Origin: Bin55 sp965203735
GTDB lineage: Bacteria > Pseudomonadota > Gammaproteobacteria > Pseudomonadales > Azotimanducaceae
Direction: 5' to 3'
NCBI GenBank assembly: GCA_965203735.1
Contig: OZ241909.1
Span: 3,162,001-3,226,000 of the forward strand
DNA length: 64,000 nt
The translations under genes and the position numbers were made by a program. The notes below the pieces were generated by a model. That model was not told where the DNA came from, made no database searches, and saw only the letters and a list, made by a program, of their open reading frames with translations. This document shows, in pieces, positions 28,781-37,473 of the stretch. The stretch's first letter is position 1, and each line of letters opens with the position of its first letter.

Positions 28781-29518
28781 TTGCCTAGCCAACGCCCTAG
28801 CTCGCTGAACAAACAGGCTGTCGCAAACGATGACTCACGTGTCGTCTCCGAAGTCTTTGATGCAGTGGCACATCGATACGATCTCATGAACGACCTAATG
28901 TCATTGGGGACTCATCGAGTAATGAAGAGAGTCTTTTGCGACTCGATCGGGCTTCGACCTGGTCACCATGTCCTAGACATTGCGGGAGGAACTGGAGACA
29001 TCTCTCGATTGATCACGAGTATTGTCGAACCGTCCGGCAGCGTAACCATGCTCGATATCAATGAGTCCATGTTGCGCCTAGGAAGAGATCGGCTTATCGA
29101 TGAAGGTCGAGCCGACGTCACGTTTGTTTTGGGCAATGCTGAAGCTATACCTTTGCCCGACGACAGTTTCAACGCTGTAACGATTGCGTTTGGCATTCGG
29201 AACATTGCACGAAAGGAAACAGTTCTGCTCGAATGCCATCGCGTACTCAAACCAGGTGGGCGTTTAGCGATATTGGAATTCTCTACTCCAAAGTCTCGTA
29301 GACTGAACGCATTGTTTCGGGTCTATCGAAGAATTTGGCCGATCACGGGCTTTTTCGTGGTTGGCAACGCACAACCCTATGAGTATCTCGTCAATTCAAT
29401 CGACCAGCATCCCTCACAGGAAGCCATGTTGTCGCTTTTGGAAGTTGCAGGCTTCAAAGACCTAAAATTTGAGAACCTCCTTGGAGGAATCGTCGCAATT
29501 CATCAGGGAATCCGATGA
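28781..29518 (+). CDS. ubiE: Ubiquinone/menaquinone biosynthesis C-methyltransferase
   Basis: This 245-residue class I SAM methyltransferase methylates the quinone ring. It has the UbiE signatures VFDAVAHRYDLMNDLMSLGTHR, VLDIAGGTGD (SAM-binding), NAEAIPLPDDSFN, AFGIRNI, LKPGGRLAILEFS and YEYLVNSI. It starts at TTG 28781, two bases after the DUF971 stop. Its end overlaps ubiJ (ATGA). ubiE-ubiJ-ubiB order is the gammaproteobacterial standard. Confidence 0.96.
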   Translation: MPSQRPSSLNKQAVANDDSRVVSEVFDAVAHRYDLMNDLMSLGTHRVMKRVFCDSIGLRPGHHVLDIAGGTGDISRLITSIVEPSGSVTMLDINESMLRLGRDRLIDEGRADVTFVLGNAEAIPLPDDSFNAVTIAFGIRNIARKETVLLECHRVLKPGGRLAILEFSTPKSRRLNALFRVYRRIWPITGFFVVGNAQPYEYLVNSIDQHPSQEAMLSLLEVAGFKDLKFENLLGGIVAIHQGIR

Positions 29519-30048
29519 ACATTGTTCAATCTACAACAGCGAGCGCACTCGAAGCCGCCATTCGAGCCAGAATTGCCATCGATCCGCAAGCTCGAGAAAT
29601 CGTTTCAAGTCTTACCGGTAAAGTTGTCGAATTGTGCGCCGACGATACCCGAATGTCCATTTTGTTCGAAGATGGACGAGCCCGAGTGTCGCAACGGACG
29701 GATGCCCAGCCCGACTTGACGTTGCGAGGCAGCGTGATCGATGTAAGCAAGCTGCTGCTCAGCAATCAAAATACCGGCGTGACCGTGGAGGGAGACGAAG
29801 CGCTCCTATCATCGGTACACAAGATTTTCAAGCCGAGCATGGAGTCTCTCGAAGTTGCCGAGCGGGCAAAGGCGACAGCCGAGTACGGAGTCGCAACGGC
29901 GCGATCTGCATTGGAAGGGCTTGCCAGCGAGTTTACGACCAAGAGGTCCGACAACGACCAAATCTCCGAATTGGCTGCCCAACTAGCGGAACTTCGAACC
30001 GTGGTCAATCAACTGGAGGACAGAATAAAAGCCCTCGAAGAACGGTGA
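29515..30048 (+). CDS. ubiJ: Ubiquinone biosynthesis accessory factor UbiJ (SCP2 domain)
   Basis: This 177-residue protein has an SCP2-like lipid-binding domain (about residues 15-110: LTGKVVELCADDTRMSILFEDG, then QPDLTLRGSVIDVSKLL and VEGDEALLSSVHKIF). The C-terminal ~45 residues form a coiled coil (ISELAAQLAELRTVVNQLEDR). UbiJ gathers the Ubi enzymes into a soluble complex and binds the lipid intermediates. It overlaps ubiE at its start and ubiB at its end by four bases each. Confidence 0.92.
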   Translation: MNIVQSTTASALEAAIRARIAIDPQAREIVSSLTGKVVELCADDTRMSILFEDGRARVSQRTDAQPDLTLRGSVIDVSKLLLSNQNTGVTVEGDEALLSSVHKIFKPSMESLEVAERAKATAEYGVATARSALEGLASEFTTKRSDNDQISELAAQLAELRTVVNQLEDRIKALEER

Positions 30049-31679
30049 TTCCGCTCGGACACGTCTTTCGCATTCTCTACATCGGAACGCGGTACAGGCT
30101 CGATACGACACTAGCCGATCTTCTTGCTCGACACTGGCTTAGATGGTTGCTTCCCGCAACCTACCTGCCAAACCCCAAGAAGTCCTCCGCCATTCGGCTC
30201 CGCGAAGCTCTCATTCGACTGGGTCCCATACACGTCAAGTTTGGTCAAGCTCTCTCAACTAGACGAGATCTTCTGCCCGTCGAGTTTGCGGACGAATTGG
30301 CCAAACTGCAAGATCGTGTTCCACCCTTTGACACCGAAGTGGCGATTTCGCGAATTGAGTCTGAACTTGGCGGAGAACTGTCAAGTTTCTTTGAAACCTT
30401 CGACAGCGATCCAATTGCTTCCGCTTCGTTGGCTCAAGTGCACGGTGCCACTCTCCCCGATGGTTCGAGGGTCGTCGTCAAAGTCATCCGACCCGATGTC
30501 GAAGAATCGATTGTTCGAGACATTAACCTCCTAAAGAGCGTATCTCGATTCCTCGAACGTGTCTCTCACATTGCGCGCCGTCTTCACCTCGTAGAGGTGA
30601 TTGAAGACTACGAGAGAACAATACTGGGAGAACTCGACCTAGTTCTCGAAGCAGAAAATACCCAACAGCTTCGAATGAACTTTGCCGGTTCGGCACTACT
30701 GTATGTCCCACGAGTCTATAGGGCACTAACAACCCGTGATGTACTTGTGATGGAAAGAATCTCTGGAGTACCAATTTCTGCCGTTGATACCCTCAAATCA
30801 GAGAAGACTAATCTCAAATTGCTTGCCCGAAGAGGCGTCGAGACGTTCTTCACGCAGGTCTTCACCCACAATTTCTTTCATGCGGACATGCATCCAGGGA
30901 ACATCTTCGTTGATGTCTCTAACCCCAACGAGCCGTCCTATATTGCTGTGGATTGTGCAATCATCGGCAAATTAACCCCTGAGGATCAAGCATTCATAGC
31001 GAGAAACATAGTTGCTTTTTTCAATCGCGACTTCGGCGAAATAGCACGTCTCCACGTCGAATCTGGATGGATTCCCGACGAAGCCGACACCGAGGCTTTC
31101 GAGGAAGTCATCACCAAATTGTGCGAACCACTTTTCCAGAAACCCCTCTCCGAAATCTCTTTTGGACAGTTTCTGCTGGATTTATTCACAACGGCCCGAG
31201 AATTCCATATGGAAGTGCAGCCTCAACTTGTGCTTCTTCAGAAAACCCTTCTCAACATCGAAGGACTGGGACGCCAACTCGACCCAGATCTTGACCTCTG
31301 GGCTACCGCCAAACCATTTATGGAAGAGTGGATGAAGTCAAAATATGGTTTTCTGGCAACGATTGAAGCAGCTTTCGAACGCGCACCCGAAATGTTGTTG
31401 GAGATGCCACTACTTCCCGAGCTGTTAGTTACGGCACGACGAAAGATCAATCGTCTCGATCAAGCTGTACGCCATCACCAAAAGCAGCTGCTAGACATGG
31501 AGAGTACTGAACTCAAGAACAAACGAAGCACTATCCTTCGCCGGCTTGTCGGCATCGTGCTCTGCGTTGTGGCCGGTATCCTCGTAAGCGGTGCAATTCA
31601 GGCAAACGCGGGAATTCCCATTATTGCAGCAACCTCGACAGTAGGCATTTGCGGGCTAGTCTTGGTCCTAAGTCGATGA
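30045..31679 (+). CDS. ubiB: Ubiquinone biosynthesis regulatory kinase-like protein UbiB
   Basis: This 544-residue ABC1/ADCK atypical kinase has the KxGQ motif (KFGQALSTRRDLLP), an Ala-rich nucleotide loop (ASASLAQVH), the invariant Lys in VVVKVIRP, Glu in LDLVLEAEN, HADMHPGNIFV and the metal Asp in VDCAI. Two C-terminal membrane helices end the protein. The open frame runs much further upstream (to 29634) in a shadow of ubiJ. The GTG at 30045 is the right start because it overlaps the ubiJ stop, and the conserved domain (IPLGHVFRI) begins there. In related genomes hisIE often follows; here a convergent regulator gene does. Confidence 0.95.
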   Translation: MIPLGHVFRILYIGTRYRLDTTLADLLARHWLRWLLPATYLPNPKKSSAIRLREALIRLGPIHVKFGQALSTRRDLLPVEFADELAKLQDRVPPFDTEVAISRIESELGGELSSFFETFDSDPIASASLAQVHGATLPDGSRVVVKVIRPDVEESIVRDINLLKSVSRFLERVSHIARRLHLVEVIEDYERTILGELDLVLEAENTQQLRMNFAGSALLYVPRVYRALTTRDVLVMERISGVPISAVDTLKSEKTNLKLLARRGVETFFTQVFTHNFFHADMHPGNIFVDVSNPNEPSYIAVDCAIIGKLTPEDQAFIARNIVAFFNRDFGEIARLHVESGWIPDEADTEAFEEVITKLCEPLFQKPLSEISFGQFLLDLFTTAREFHMEVQPQLVLLQKTLLNIEGLGRQLDPDLDLWATAKPFMEEWMKSKYGFLATIEAAFERAPEMLLEMPLLPELLVTARRKINRLDQAVRHHQKQLLDMESTELKNKRSTILRRLVGIVLCVVAGILVSGAIQANAGIPIIAATSTVGICGLVLVLSR

Positions 31680-31693
31680 GAATGTAATTAGGT

Positions 31694-31713
31694 AAGGTTG
31701 CTTTCTCAACCTT
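31694..31713. terminator. Hairpin terminator between ubiB and the convergent regulator
   Basis: AAGGTTG (31694-31700), a CTTTCT loop and CAACCTT (31707-31713) form a perfect 7-bp stem 15 bases after the ubiB stop, overlapping the stop of the convergent gene. It could serve both directions. T-runs are short. Confidence 0.55.
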
Positions 31714-33286
31714 AAATCGGCGATGGAATCTTTGCTGGTTGAAAGGTGCTAATACTCCAACCAAACGTTCGATTCATCAAATTGAGGTCGATGGTAAGGT
31801 AGTTGCCCTCCGAGCAATCCGATTTCGTCAGAAACTTTCCGAATCCGAAGATTGCCCCGTTCTTGCATCGAAGAGTCACACCTTCGTGGGTCCGAAATAT
31901 TGCGTCGAGATTTAACCCGCCAATTTCTGACGGCACGCTCGCAACGAAATTGTGTACAAATCGAGGCAACCTGAACACTATTCGGAAGTCGCCGTTGGGT
32001 AGTCTACCCTTGTCAATCAGCCGTCGCTGAAACCCCTTGTTTCGAATTCGACTTTGCACTTGCTCGACAACTTCATCGGCGACTGTACTACCGACCAAAC
32101 GCCAAACGTTTTGGCGGATTTGCACAACGATTGGGCTATAGGTCATCTCGACTTCCAAACTGCTCATATTGATGCCTCGATCGTCTCCAAACTCCTTGAT
32201 TGTCTGACGATCCAATGCATTGGTGTTCATATGCTCGAAAGCTCGCACGATAGCCAGTTCAGGGCGTGTTAGCTCGTTCTCCGGTCTCAAATCTCCGATA
32301 TAGTCGATGTATGTGTCATTAATAACATGAAAGTCCGGATACATCTTGAAAAGAGCTATCAAGACGTCATTGGGTGGCACTACGCCTTCATACTTTGCGC
32401 TACCTGTCTTGTTTCGAAACGAAAATTTACGTTCGAGACCTCTCCTAATATCTCCTATGCTCAGGGGTCGATTGATGGAGAGCATCTTCTTCGATACGTT
32501 TTGAATCCGTACTCGTTTCGCCGGTGTGCGAGGTACCCAGCAGTATTCGGGAGTGATGAATTCGATGTCTTTCGCACACTGTAGCATGTCTCGAAGAATG
32601 CTCATCGGTACCGGAAAAGGCAGACAGTTTGTCAAGTACTCCAATGAGATCGCTCCAGATGCTCTACTAGTGCGACGTGCAATACTGACTGTCTCGGAAA
32701 GGTGATTCAATATCGGGTAGTCTGCCGGTCCGACAAGACTGTCACGGGCACCTTCAACAAACTTCCAGTGGGGAAAGCCACAATGGTCCAATACAGCTTT
32801 GGTTGCTCTACCTGACCACCTCTTCTCTGTTACACGATTGTCGAGCAACTGATTAGACAACGAAGACCAAAGTACCGGCCTCAGTTTTGGCAAATAATCC
32901 AATAATCGATCAACTACTCTTGGAACTCTATTTTTGGCCTCGCGTTTGACGCGGGCTTCGATTTGACGAACTCGCTCCCGTGTGATGCTAGCTTGACGAC
33001 CAGCTTTCTGTAGAGTTATTGGATCTTCTCCGTTCCAACCCAATCGTGCACGGAGAGCTTCAAGATGTGGACCCGAATAGTTCCTCAAGATAGATCTCAG
33101 CAGTCTATCCAATGCCGATTCAAGAGTGTCATTGGGAAAATCTACGAAATCCGTAGGGGAAGATACCAGCAATGAGCTCTCGTCCTGGCCTGGGTTCCCG
33201 CTATCAGGTCGACCCAACTCTTGCTGGTTAGACACGTTCGACGAATCGTCAGAATTTGAACTCGCGTCGTGGTCCTGTATTTCCAT
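31712..33286 (-). CDS. Sigma-70 region 4-like DNA-binding protein, unknown role
   Basis: This 524-residue protein starts from ATG 33286; the frame reaches back to TTG 33313. An acidic low-complexity N-terminus (residues ~1-45) is followed by a sigma-region-4-like helix-turn-helix: TLQKAGRQASITRERVRQIEARVKR, about residues 85-110, where ITRERVRQIEA is the hallmark. There are no sigma regions 2 or 3, so it cannot be an ordinary sigma factor. Later segments such as MLSINRPLSIGDIRRGLERKF (about 270-290) look like winged-helix HARE-HTH modules, and the C-terminus is novel to me. Related proteins are scattered and uncharacterised. It could be a regulator, or part of a defence or mobile function. 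It sits between ubiB and tatA, where hisIE is usual. Confidence 0.6.
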   Translation of the reverse strand: MEIQDHDASSNSDDSSNVSNQQELGRPDSGNPGQDESSLLVSSPTDFVDFPNDTLESALDRLLRSILRNYSGPHLEALRARLGWNGEDPITLQKAGRQASITRERVRQIEARVKREAKNRVPRVVDRLLDYLPKLRPVLWSSLSNQLLDNRVTEKRWSGRATKAVLDHCGFPHWKFVEGARDSLVGPADYPILNHLSETVSIARRTSRASGAISLEYLTNCLPFPVPMSILRDMLQCAKDIEFITPEYCWVPRTPAKRVRIQNVSKKMLSINRPLSIGDIRRGLERKFSFRNKTGSAKYEGVVPPNDVLIALFKMYPDFHVINDTYIDYIGDLRPENELTRPELAIVRAFEHMNTNALDRQTIKEFGDDRGINMSSLEVEMTYSPIVVQIRQNVWRLVGSTVADEVVEQVQSRIRNKGFQRRLIDKGRLPNGDFRIVFRLPRFVHNFVASVPSEIGGLNLDAIFRTHEGVTLRCKNGAIFGFGKFLTKSDCSEGNYLTIDLNLMNRTFGWSISTFQPAKIPSPI

Positions 33287-33692
33287 GTGCGTAGGCAGTT
33301 TCCATCCCGGCAATATTATTTACCGTAATTAACCAAAATGTCAATAGCATTGAAGAAAACTGAGACAATTACAAGATATTTTGACACAGTTTTGACGGAA
33401 TTGAAGAAATCATGGATTTGTCGCTGACAAGACTTGGCCATACTTGCTTCGACCCATCTAGTAATCCCAATCTGGCAAGGCTAAGTGAGCTTCGGGGGGA
33501 ATCGTTCGCGTATCAGTCTTGCAACCCAGACGTAAATTGACGCTCCCAGCGGTTCCTTAGGATTTGACATGAATGGGGCCGTTTCACCGAACTCTCGGTT
33601 AAGAATTGGCGACCGATTTGTTCTCAACGTAATCTCAACAATAAATTCATCTCTTTCCTGTACTATCATGTAATTGCTAAAGCACTAGGAGT
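33287..33692. other. Intergenic region between the regulator and tatA
   Basis: About 400 bases between divergent genes. The part near the regulator start is AT-rich (33310-33400) and should hold its promoter. A 62-codon minus-strand frame (33481-33669, beginning MIVQERDEFIVEI) has an ATG but no ribosome site; I leave it as a possible small protein. A weak TTGTTC/TAAATT pair (33618-33647, 18-base spacer) might serve tatA. Confidence 0.4.
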
Positions 33693-33920
33693 ATGACTGT
33701 GCCTCCGATCGGATGGGTTGAACTATTGATCATTTTCGGTATTGTGATTCTTATCTTTGGTCCCAAGCGACTAAAGAATCTTGGCTCTGAAATCGGCAAC
33801 AGCATCAAGGGATTTCGCAATGCCATGAAAGATCAAGACCAGGAAGAAATCCAAGGCACTACCGAATCCACCACTGACAAGAACTCGGAACAAGATCCTC
33901 CAAAGCAAACACATGCTTGA
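33693..33920 (+). CDS. tatA: Twin-arginine translocase subunit TatA
   Basis: This 75-residue protein has one N-terminal membrane helix (GWVELLIIFGIVILIFGPKRL), the FGPKRL hinge with LGSEIGNSIKGFR amphipathic helix, and an acidic tail. TatA oligomers form the translocation path for folded, cofactor-bearing proteins. AGGAGT precedes the ATG. It overlaps tatB by eight bases. Confidence 0.95.
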   Translation: MTVPPIGWVELLIIFGIVILIFGPKRLKNLGSEIGNSIKGFRNAMKDQDQEEIQGTTESTTDKNSEQDPPKQTHA

Positions 33921-34287
33921 CATTGGGTGGCTTGAGCTGCTTGTAATCTTTGTTCTACTCTTGGTTGTTCTTGGCCCCGGTAGACTGCCAGAAGTAGCTC
34001 GTTCTATGGGTCTCTGGTTGGGTCGATTGCGTCGTATGTACAACAATTTCAAACTGGAAATGGAAAGAGAGATTGGAATGGATGATGTACGACGCCAACT
34101 TCATAACGAACAGATCATGTCCGAGATGAAGTCGCTGGAAAGCGAAACCAAATCGATTCTTAGTGATACACAAAGTTCCCTATCCGATCCCGATTCAAAG
34201 CCGACCGCGCTGCCCCTTGAGGAACCGAAGGCTTCAAGCGAAGTAGACACTCCTTCAACCAAAGCCACCCAATCCGAAAGTGGTTGA
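33913..34287 (+). CDS. tatB: Twin-arginine translocase subunit TatB
   Basis: This 124-residue protein begins MLDIGWLELLVIFVLLLVV and has LGPGRLPEVARSMGLWLGR, the TatB-type hinge, and a charged helical region (residues 45-80) plus a Ser/Pro-rich tail. TatB receives twin-arginine precursors together with TatC. It overlaps tatA at its start and tatC at its end by eight bases, the tightest packing in the window. Confidence 0.94.
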   Translation: MLDIGWLELLVIFVLLLVVLGPGRLPEVARSMGLWLGRLRRMYNNFKLEMEREIGMDDVRRQLHNEQIMSEMKSLESETKSILSDTQSSLSDPDSKPTALPLEEPKASSEVDTPSTKATQSESG

Positions 34288-35080
34288 GAAGACGATAACC
34301 GAACCCTCACAGCGAGAGTCGGAACACGACGCAGCAGTCGATTCAAACACCCAACCACTCCTCTCACACCTAGTTGCACTACGCAACGCCATCATCCGGT
34401 CGCTAATTGCCGTTGCGATTCTGTTTGTACCTTACGTTATCTTTGCCAAACAACTCTTTACACTGATTGCGCTTCCTCTCGTTCGAAACCTTCCCGGTTC
34501 TTCGCCAGAAACCGTGGGTACCATGATTTCAACCGATGTGGCTGCGCCGTTCATAGTTCCCCTAAAACTCGCGTTTTTCTTGGCGTTGATTACTGCAATG
34601 CCTTATATATTGCATTCAGCATGGACATTCATTGCACCGGGTCTCTATCTTCGAGAAAAACGCTTCGCTCTGCCCCTTTTGTTTTCGAGCATATTGCTTT
34701 TCTTTGGCGGAATGGTCTTCGCGTACTTTCTTGTTTTTCCACTGATTTTTCAGTTCTTTGCCGCATCCACGCCCGATAATGTTGTATGGATGACGGACAT
34801 CAATAGCTATCTCTCATTCATATTCAAGCTGTTTTTCGCCTTCGGAATCGTGTTTGAAATACCCATTGCCATCGTTCTCTTGACAGCTACAAGACTGACG
34901 ACCATAAAGACTCTCAAGAAAGGACGACCTTATATCTTTGTGTCCTGCTTCATACTGGGAATGCTATTGACTCCCCCCGATGTCGTCTCTCAGGTGCTCC
35001 TAGCTATCCCCGCTTGGATCCTGTTCGAATTAGGCCTTATTCTTGGACGGGTGCTGGTTCGCGACTCAGAAAAATCGTAA
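34280..35080 (+). CDS. tatC: Twin-arginine translocase subunit TatC
   Basis: This 266-residue protein has six membrane helices. Signatures: LLSHLVALRNAIIRSL at the cytosolic N-terminus, APFIVPLKLAFFLALI, TFIAPGLYLREKR, FGIVFEIPIAIVLL with the conserved Glu, and MLLTPPDVVSQVLLAIPAW. TatC recognises the twin-arginine signal. It starts at GTG 34280 within the tatB end. Its last 44 bases overlap the convergent dtd gene. Confidence 0.95.
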   Translation: MVEKTITEPSQRESEHDAAVDSNTQPLLSHLVALRNAIIRSLIAVAILFVPYVIFAKQLFTLIALPLVRNLPGSSPETVGTMISTDVAAPFIVPLKLAFFLALITAMPYILHSAWTFIAPGLYLREKRFALPLLFSSILLFFGGMVFAYFLVFPLIFQFFAASTPDNVVWMTDINSYLSFIFKLFFAFGIVFEIPIAIVLLTATRLTTIKTLKKGRPYIFVSCFILGMLLTPPDVVSQVLLAIPAWILFELGLILGRVLVRDSEKS

Positions 35081-35495
35081 CGGGCCCATCGTTAACTAAC
35101 GACACTTGCATGTTCTCTCGGAATGAACCGATTTTCACCTTGGGATGCATACTGCTCAGTGACGTTACGAAGTACTCGAAGAGGTCATGCGCGTCCTCGG
35201 GAGCCATTGCTTGAGAAAAGTCAGGTCGGTTTCCACGTGCTGTCCGCGCGGCTAGCGTAAACTGCGGAACAACTAAGGCTTCACCTTCAATGTCGGCAAG
35301 CGAACGATCCATGGGGCGGTGCTCGCTAGGGAATATTCGGTAGCGTAAAATCTTGTTCGCTAGCCAATGTGCCTGATCTGGTCCGTCTCCCTTGAGTACG
35401 GCAAGAAACACTACAACTCCTGAACCAATCGAGGAAACTATAGTCTGATCAACGGTTACATGAGCCGACGTGACTCTTTGGAGTAGTGCTTTCAT
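35037..35495 (-). CDS. dtd: D-aminoacyl-tRNA deacylase
   Basis: This 152-residue enzyme clears D-amino acids (and glycine mischarged on tRNA-Ala) from tRNA. It begins MKALLQRVTSAHVTV and contains the GPVT motif (DGPVTIFL) that gates chirality; the usual SQFTL motif appears here as PQFTL, a change at its first residue. Length is normal. Its 3' end overlaps tatC by 44 bases in convergent orientation. The ATG is ahead of the divergent 35526 gene by 30 bases. Confidence 0.93.
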   Translation of the reverse strand: MKALLQRVTSAHVTVDQTIVSSIGSGVVVFLAVLKGDGPDQAHWLANKILRYRIFPSEHRPMDRSLADIEGEALVVPQFTLAARTARGNRPDFSQAMAPEDAHDLFEYFVTSLSSMHPKVKIGSFRENMQVSLVNDGPVTIFLSREPAPVQE

Positions 35496-35525
35496 GTCCC
35501 GCTTGGCCGGACGGATTGAAGTTTA

Positions 35526-36587
35526 ATGCCTAGTTCCTTACAACCCAAAGCTGTTGCCTTGATATCGGGTGGATTGGACTCCATGTTGGCTGCCAAAGTC
35601 GTTATGGATCAAGGGGTAAACGTTGAAGGAGTGAACTTCTACACCGGTTTCTGTGTGGAAGGTCATACCCATGCTATCCGAAAACGCCAACAAGAACGAA
35701 CCAAACGAAACAACGCATTATGGGTCGCCGATCAGCTTGGAATTAAGTTGCACGTGGTAGACGTTGTTGAGGAATACAAGGATGTTGTCTTGAATCCAAA
35801 GCATGGCTACGGCAAGAATCTGAATCCATGCCTAGACTGTAAGGTTTTCATGGTGGGCAAAGCAATGGAAATGGTCGGATTCCATGGTGAACAGTTTGAT
35901 TTTGCGGTAACCGGCGAGGTCATCGGCCAGCGACCGAAGTCTCAACGACGAGAAACCATGCCCATTATTGCTCATGAATCGGGAGCAGAAGATCGATTGC
36001 TTCGTCCACTGTGTGCGAAGAGTCTACCCGAGACTCTTCCTGAGCGGATGGGTTGGGTCAAGCGAGAGAATCTTTTCGGATTTTCCGGAAGAACTCGCAA
36101 GCCGCAAATGGAACTGGCCAGAAAGTTTGGAATCGAGGACTACGCCCAGCCCGCGGGAGGATGTTGTTTCTTGACTGATGAAACGTACTCCAACAAACTC
36201 AAGGATCTGTGGAAAGCTCGAGACGAGCGAGACTATGAGCTCGACGATGTTGTCTTGCTCAAAATTGGGCGACACATTCGACCTCAACCCAATTTCAAAC
36301 TTGTGATTGCGAGGGAAGAAGGCGAATCTAAGTTCTTGCAAGGTTACCGCAAACAATTCACCAGTCTGAGGGAGGTAAGCCTCAAGGGCCCGCTTGCACT
36401 GATCGACGGGCAAGTTGATTTGGAAGATGTTCGATTGGCTGCCAAAATCGTTGCGAGATATGGACAGTCGCGAAGCAAGCCCACAGTTGCCATGGAAATT
36501 CAGTACAAGGATGGATCGGGTGAACAATTGGAGGTTGAGCCATTTCAACCGCATCAAATTCCCGATACCTGGCATGTGGGAAATTAG
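35526..36587 (+). CDS. Adenine-nucleotide alpha-hydrolase, MnmA/ThiI-like tRNA sulfur-transfer enzyme
   Basis: This 353-residue protein has an N-terminal PP-loop (ALISGGLDSMLAAKV) and LNPCLDCKVFM and GGCCFLT cysteine motifs resembling the thiouridylase catalytic cysteines. GEVIGQRPKSQRRE is typical of a ThiI/MnmA-like subfamily often annotated as a tRNA methylaminomethyl-2-thiouridylate enzyme. The C-terminal ~110 residues (from about 235) are a further domain. Unlike MnmA it has no clear MnmA-like central insertion. A TusA-type sulfur carrier follows after five bases, so a sulfur relay is likely: the carrier hands persulfide to this enzyme, which thiolates an RNA or another acceptor. The target is unknown. 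Confidence 0.75.
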   Translation: MPSSLQPKAVALISGGLDSMLAAKVVMDQGVNVEGVNFYTGFCVEGHTHAIRKRQQERTKRNNALWVADQLGIKLHVVDVVEEYKDVVLNPKHGYGKNLNPCLDCKVFMVGKAMEMVGFHGEQFDFAVTGEVIGQRPKSQRRETMPIIAHESGAEDRLLRPLCAKSLPETLPERMGWVKRENLFGFSGRTRKPQMELARKFGIEDYAQPAGGCCFLTDETYSNKLKDLWKARDERDYELDDVVLLKIGRHIRPQPNFKLVIAREEGESKFLQGYRKQFTSLREVSLKGPLALIDGQVDLEDVRLAAKIVARYGQSRSKPTVAMEIQYKDGSGEQLEVEPFQPHQIPDTWHVGN

Positions 36588-36592
36588 TTCTC

Positions 36593-36820
36593 TTGAAAGA
36601 AGTCGATGCAACCGGAAAGCTGTGTCCAATGCCTCTCATTCTGGCACAGGAATTTGCGAGCCGCGCTGACGCGGGGACCGAATTCGCACTCGTGGCTAGC
36701 GATCCAGGCGTTCATGAGGACATTCCTGCATGGTGCCGAATGCATGGACATCGCATAGTCTCGACCCACGAGAATGCAACTGAGATCCGCATGACAATTA
36801 GACTGAAGACCGTGGACTGA
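36593..36820 (+). CDS. TusA-family sulfur carrier protein
   Basis: This 75-residue protein has the TusA hallmark near its N-terminus, DATGKLCPMPLI, in which the single Cys carries persulfide sulfur. The rest matches the two-layer alpha/beta fold (DPGVHEDIPAWCRMHGH). It starts at TTG 36593, five bases after the stop of the PP-loop enzyme, so the two are almost surely cotranscribed and act together. Canonical TusA relays sulfur to the TusBCD-E/MnmA route; which member of the family this is cannot be decided. Confidence 0.88.
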   Translation: MKEVDATGKLCPMPLILAQEFASRADAGTEFALVASDPGVHEDIPAWCRMHGHRIVSTHENATEIRMTIRLKTVD

Positions 36821-37011
36821 AGCGGACGCAAAAGCTGCAAGCCAATCTGGGAAGTACAAAGAGTACCGTTGCGACTCTTGAGACCTATCTCACGAATTCA
36901 CTTAACGTGTTGATTTATTGGTGAAATAATTTTCGGTTGAATTGCACATCAACGGTTGAAGTCTGTGTATTTTTGCTCTGCAGGACCATGGGTGATGAGA
37001 GATCGACGACG

Positions 37012-37473
37012 ATGCTGAATATCGTGCTCTATCAACCGGAAATTCCTCCGAACACCGGCAATGTCATTCGATTGGCAGCCAATACGGGATGTACATTAAC
37101 GTTAGTCGAGCCTCTGGGATTCGATCTCTCCCATGCAAAGCTCAAGCGAGCGGGATTGGACTATCGAGAGTGGGCCGACGTTCGTGTTTGTTCTACCCTG
37201 GAGGAAGCACTCTGTGAATTCGATTCAGACCGAGTCTTCGCGTTCTCGACCAAAGGTGGACTTACCTACAGTGAGGTTGAGTATCAATTCGGCGATGTAT
37301 TCCTGTTCGGACCTGAAACGAGAGGCCTTCCTTCAGAGATTCGAAATCAATTGGGAGATCGCTGTGTTCGCATCCCAATGCTCTCGCAGTCGAGAAGCTT
37401 GAACTTATCTAATTCGGTCGCTATCGCAGTCTATGAAGCACTTAGACAACTGAACTTCACCGGTCTCAATTGA
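37012..37473 (+). CDS. trmL: tRNA (cytidine/uridine-34-2'-O)-methyltransferase TrmL
   Basis: This 153-residue SPOUT methyltransferase starts at ATG 37012 (MLNIVLYQPEIPPNTGNVIR). The frame opens 25 codons earlier without family support. It carries the trefoil-knot motifs FLFGPETRGLP and SLNLSNSVAIAVYE. TrmL methylates the wobble base of leucine tRNAs. The gene converges on secB with an eight-base overlap. The trmL-secB-gpmI neighbourhood matches Pseudomonas-type genomes. Confidence 0.94.
   Translation: MLNIVLYQPEIPPNTGNVIRLAANTGCTLTLVEPLGFDLSHAKLKRAGLDYREWADVRVCSTLEEALCEFDSDRVFAFSTKGGLTYSEVEYQFGDVFLFGPETRGLPSEIRNQLGDRCVRIPMLSQSRSLNLSNSVAIAVYEALRQLNFTGLN

Noticed and set aside
29634..30044. 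N-terminal extension of ubiB
   Set aside because: It overlaps ubiJ in another frame and has no conserved sequence; the GTG at 30045 fits the coupled-overlap pattern.
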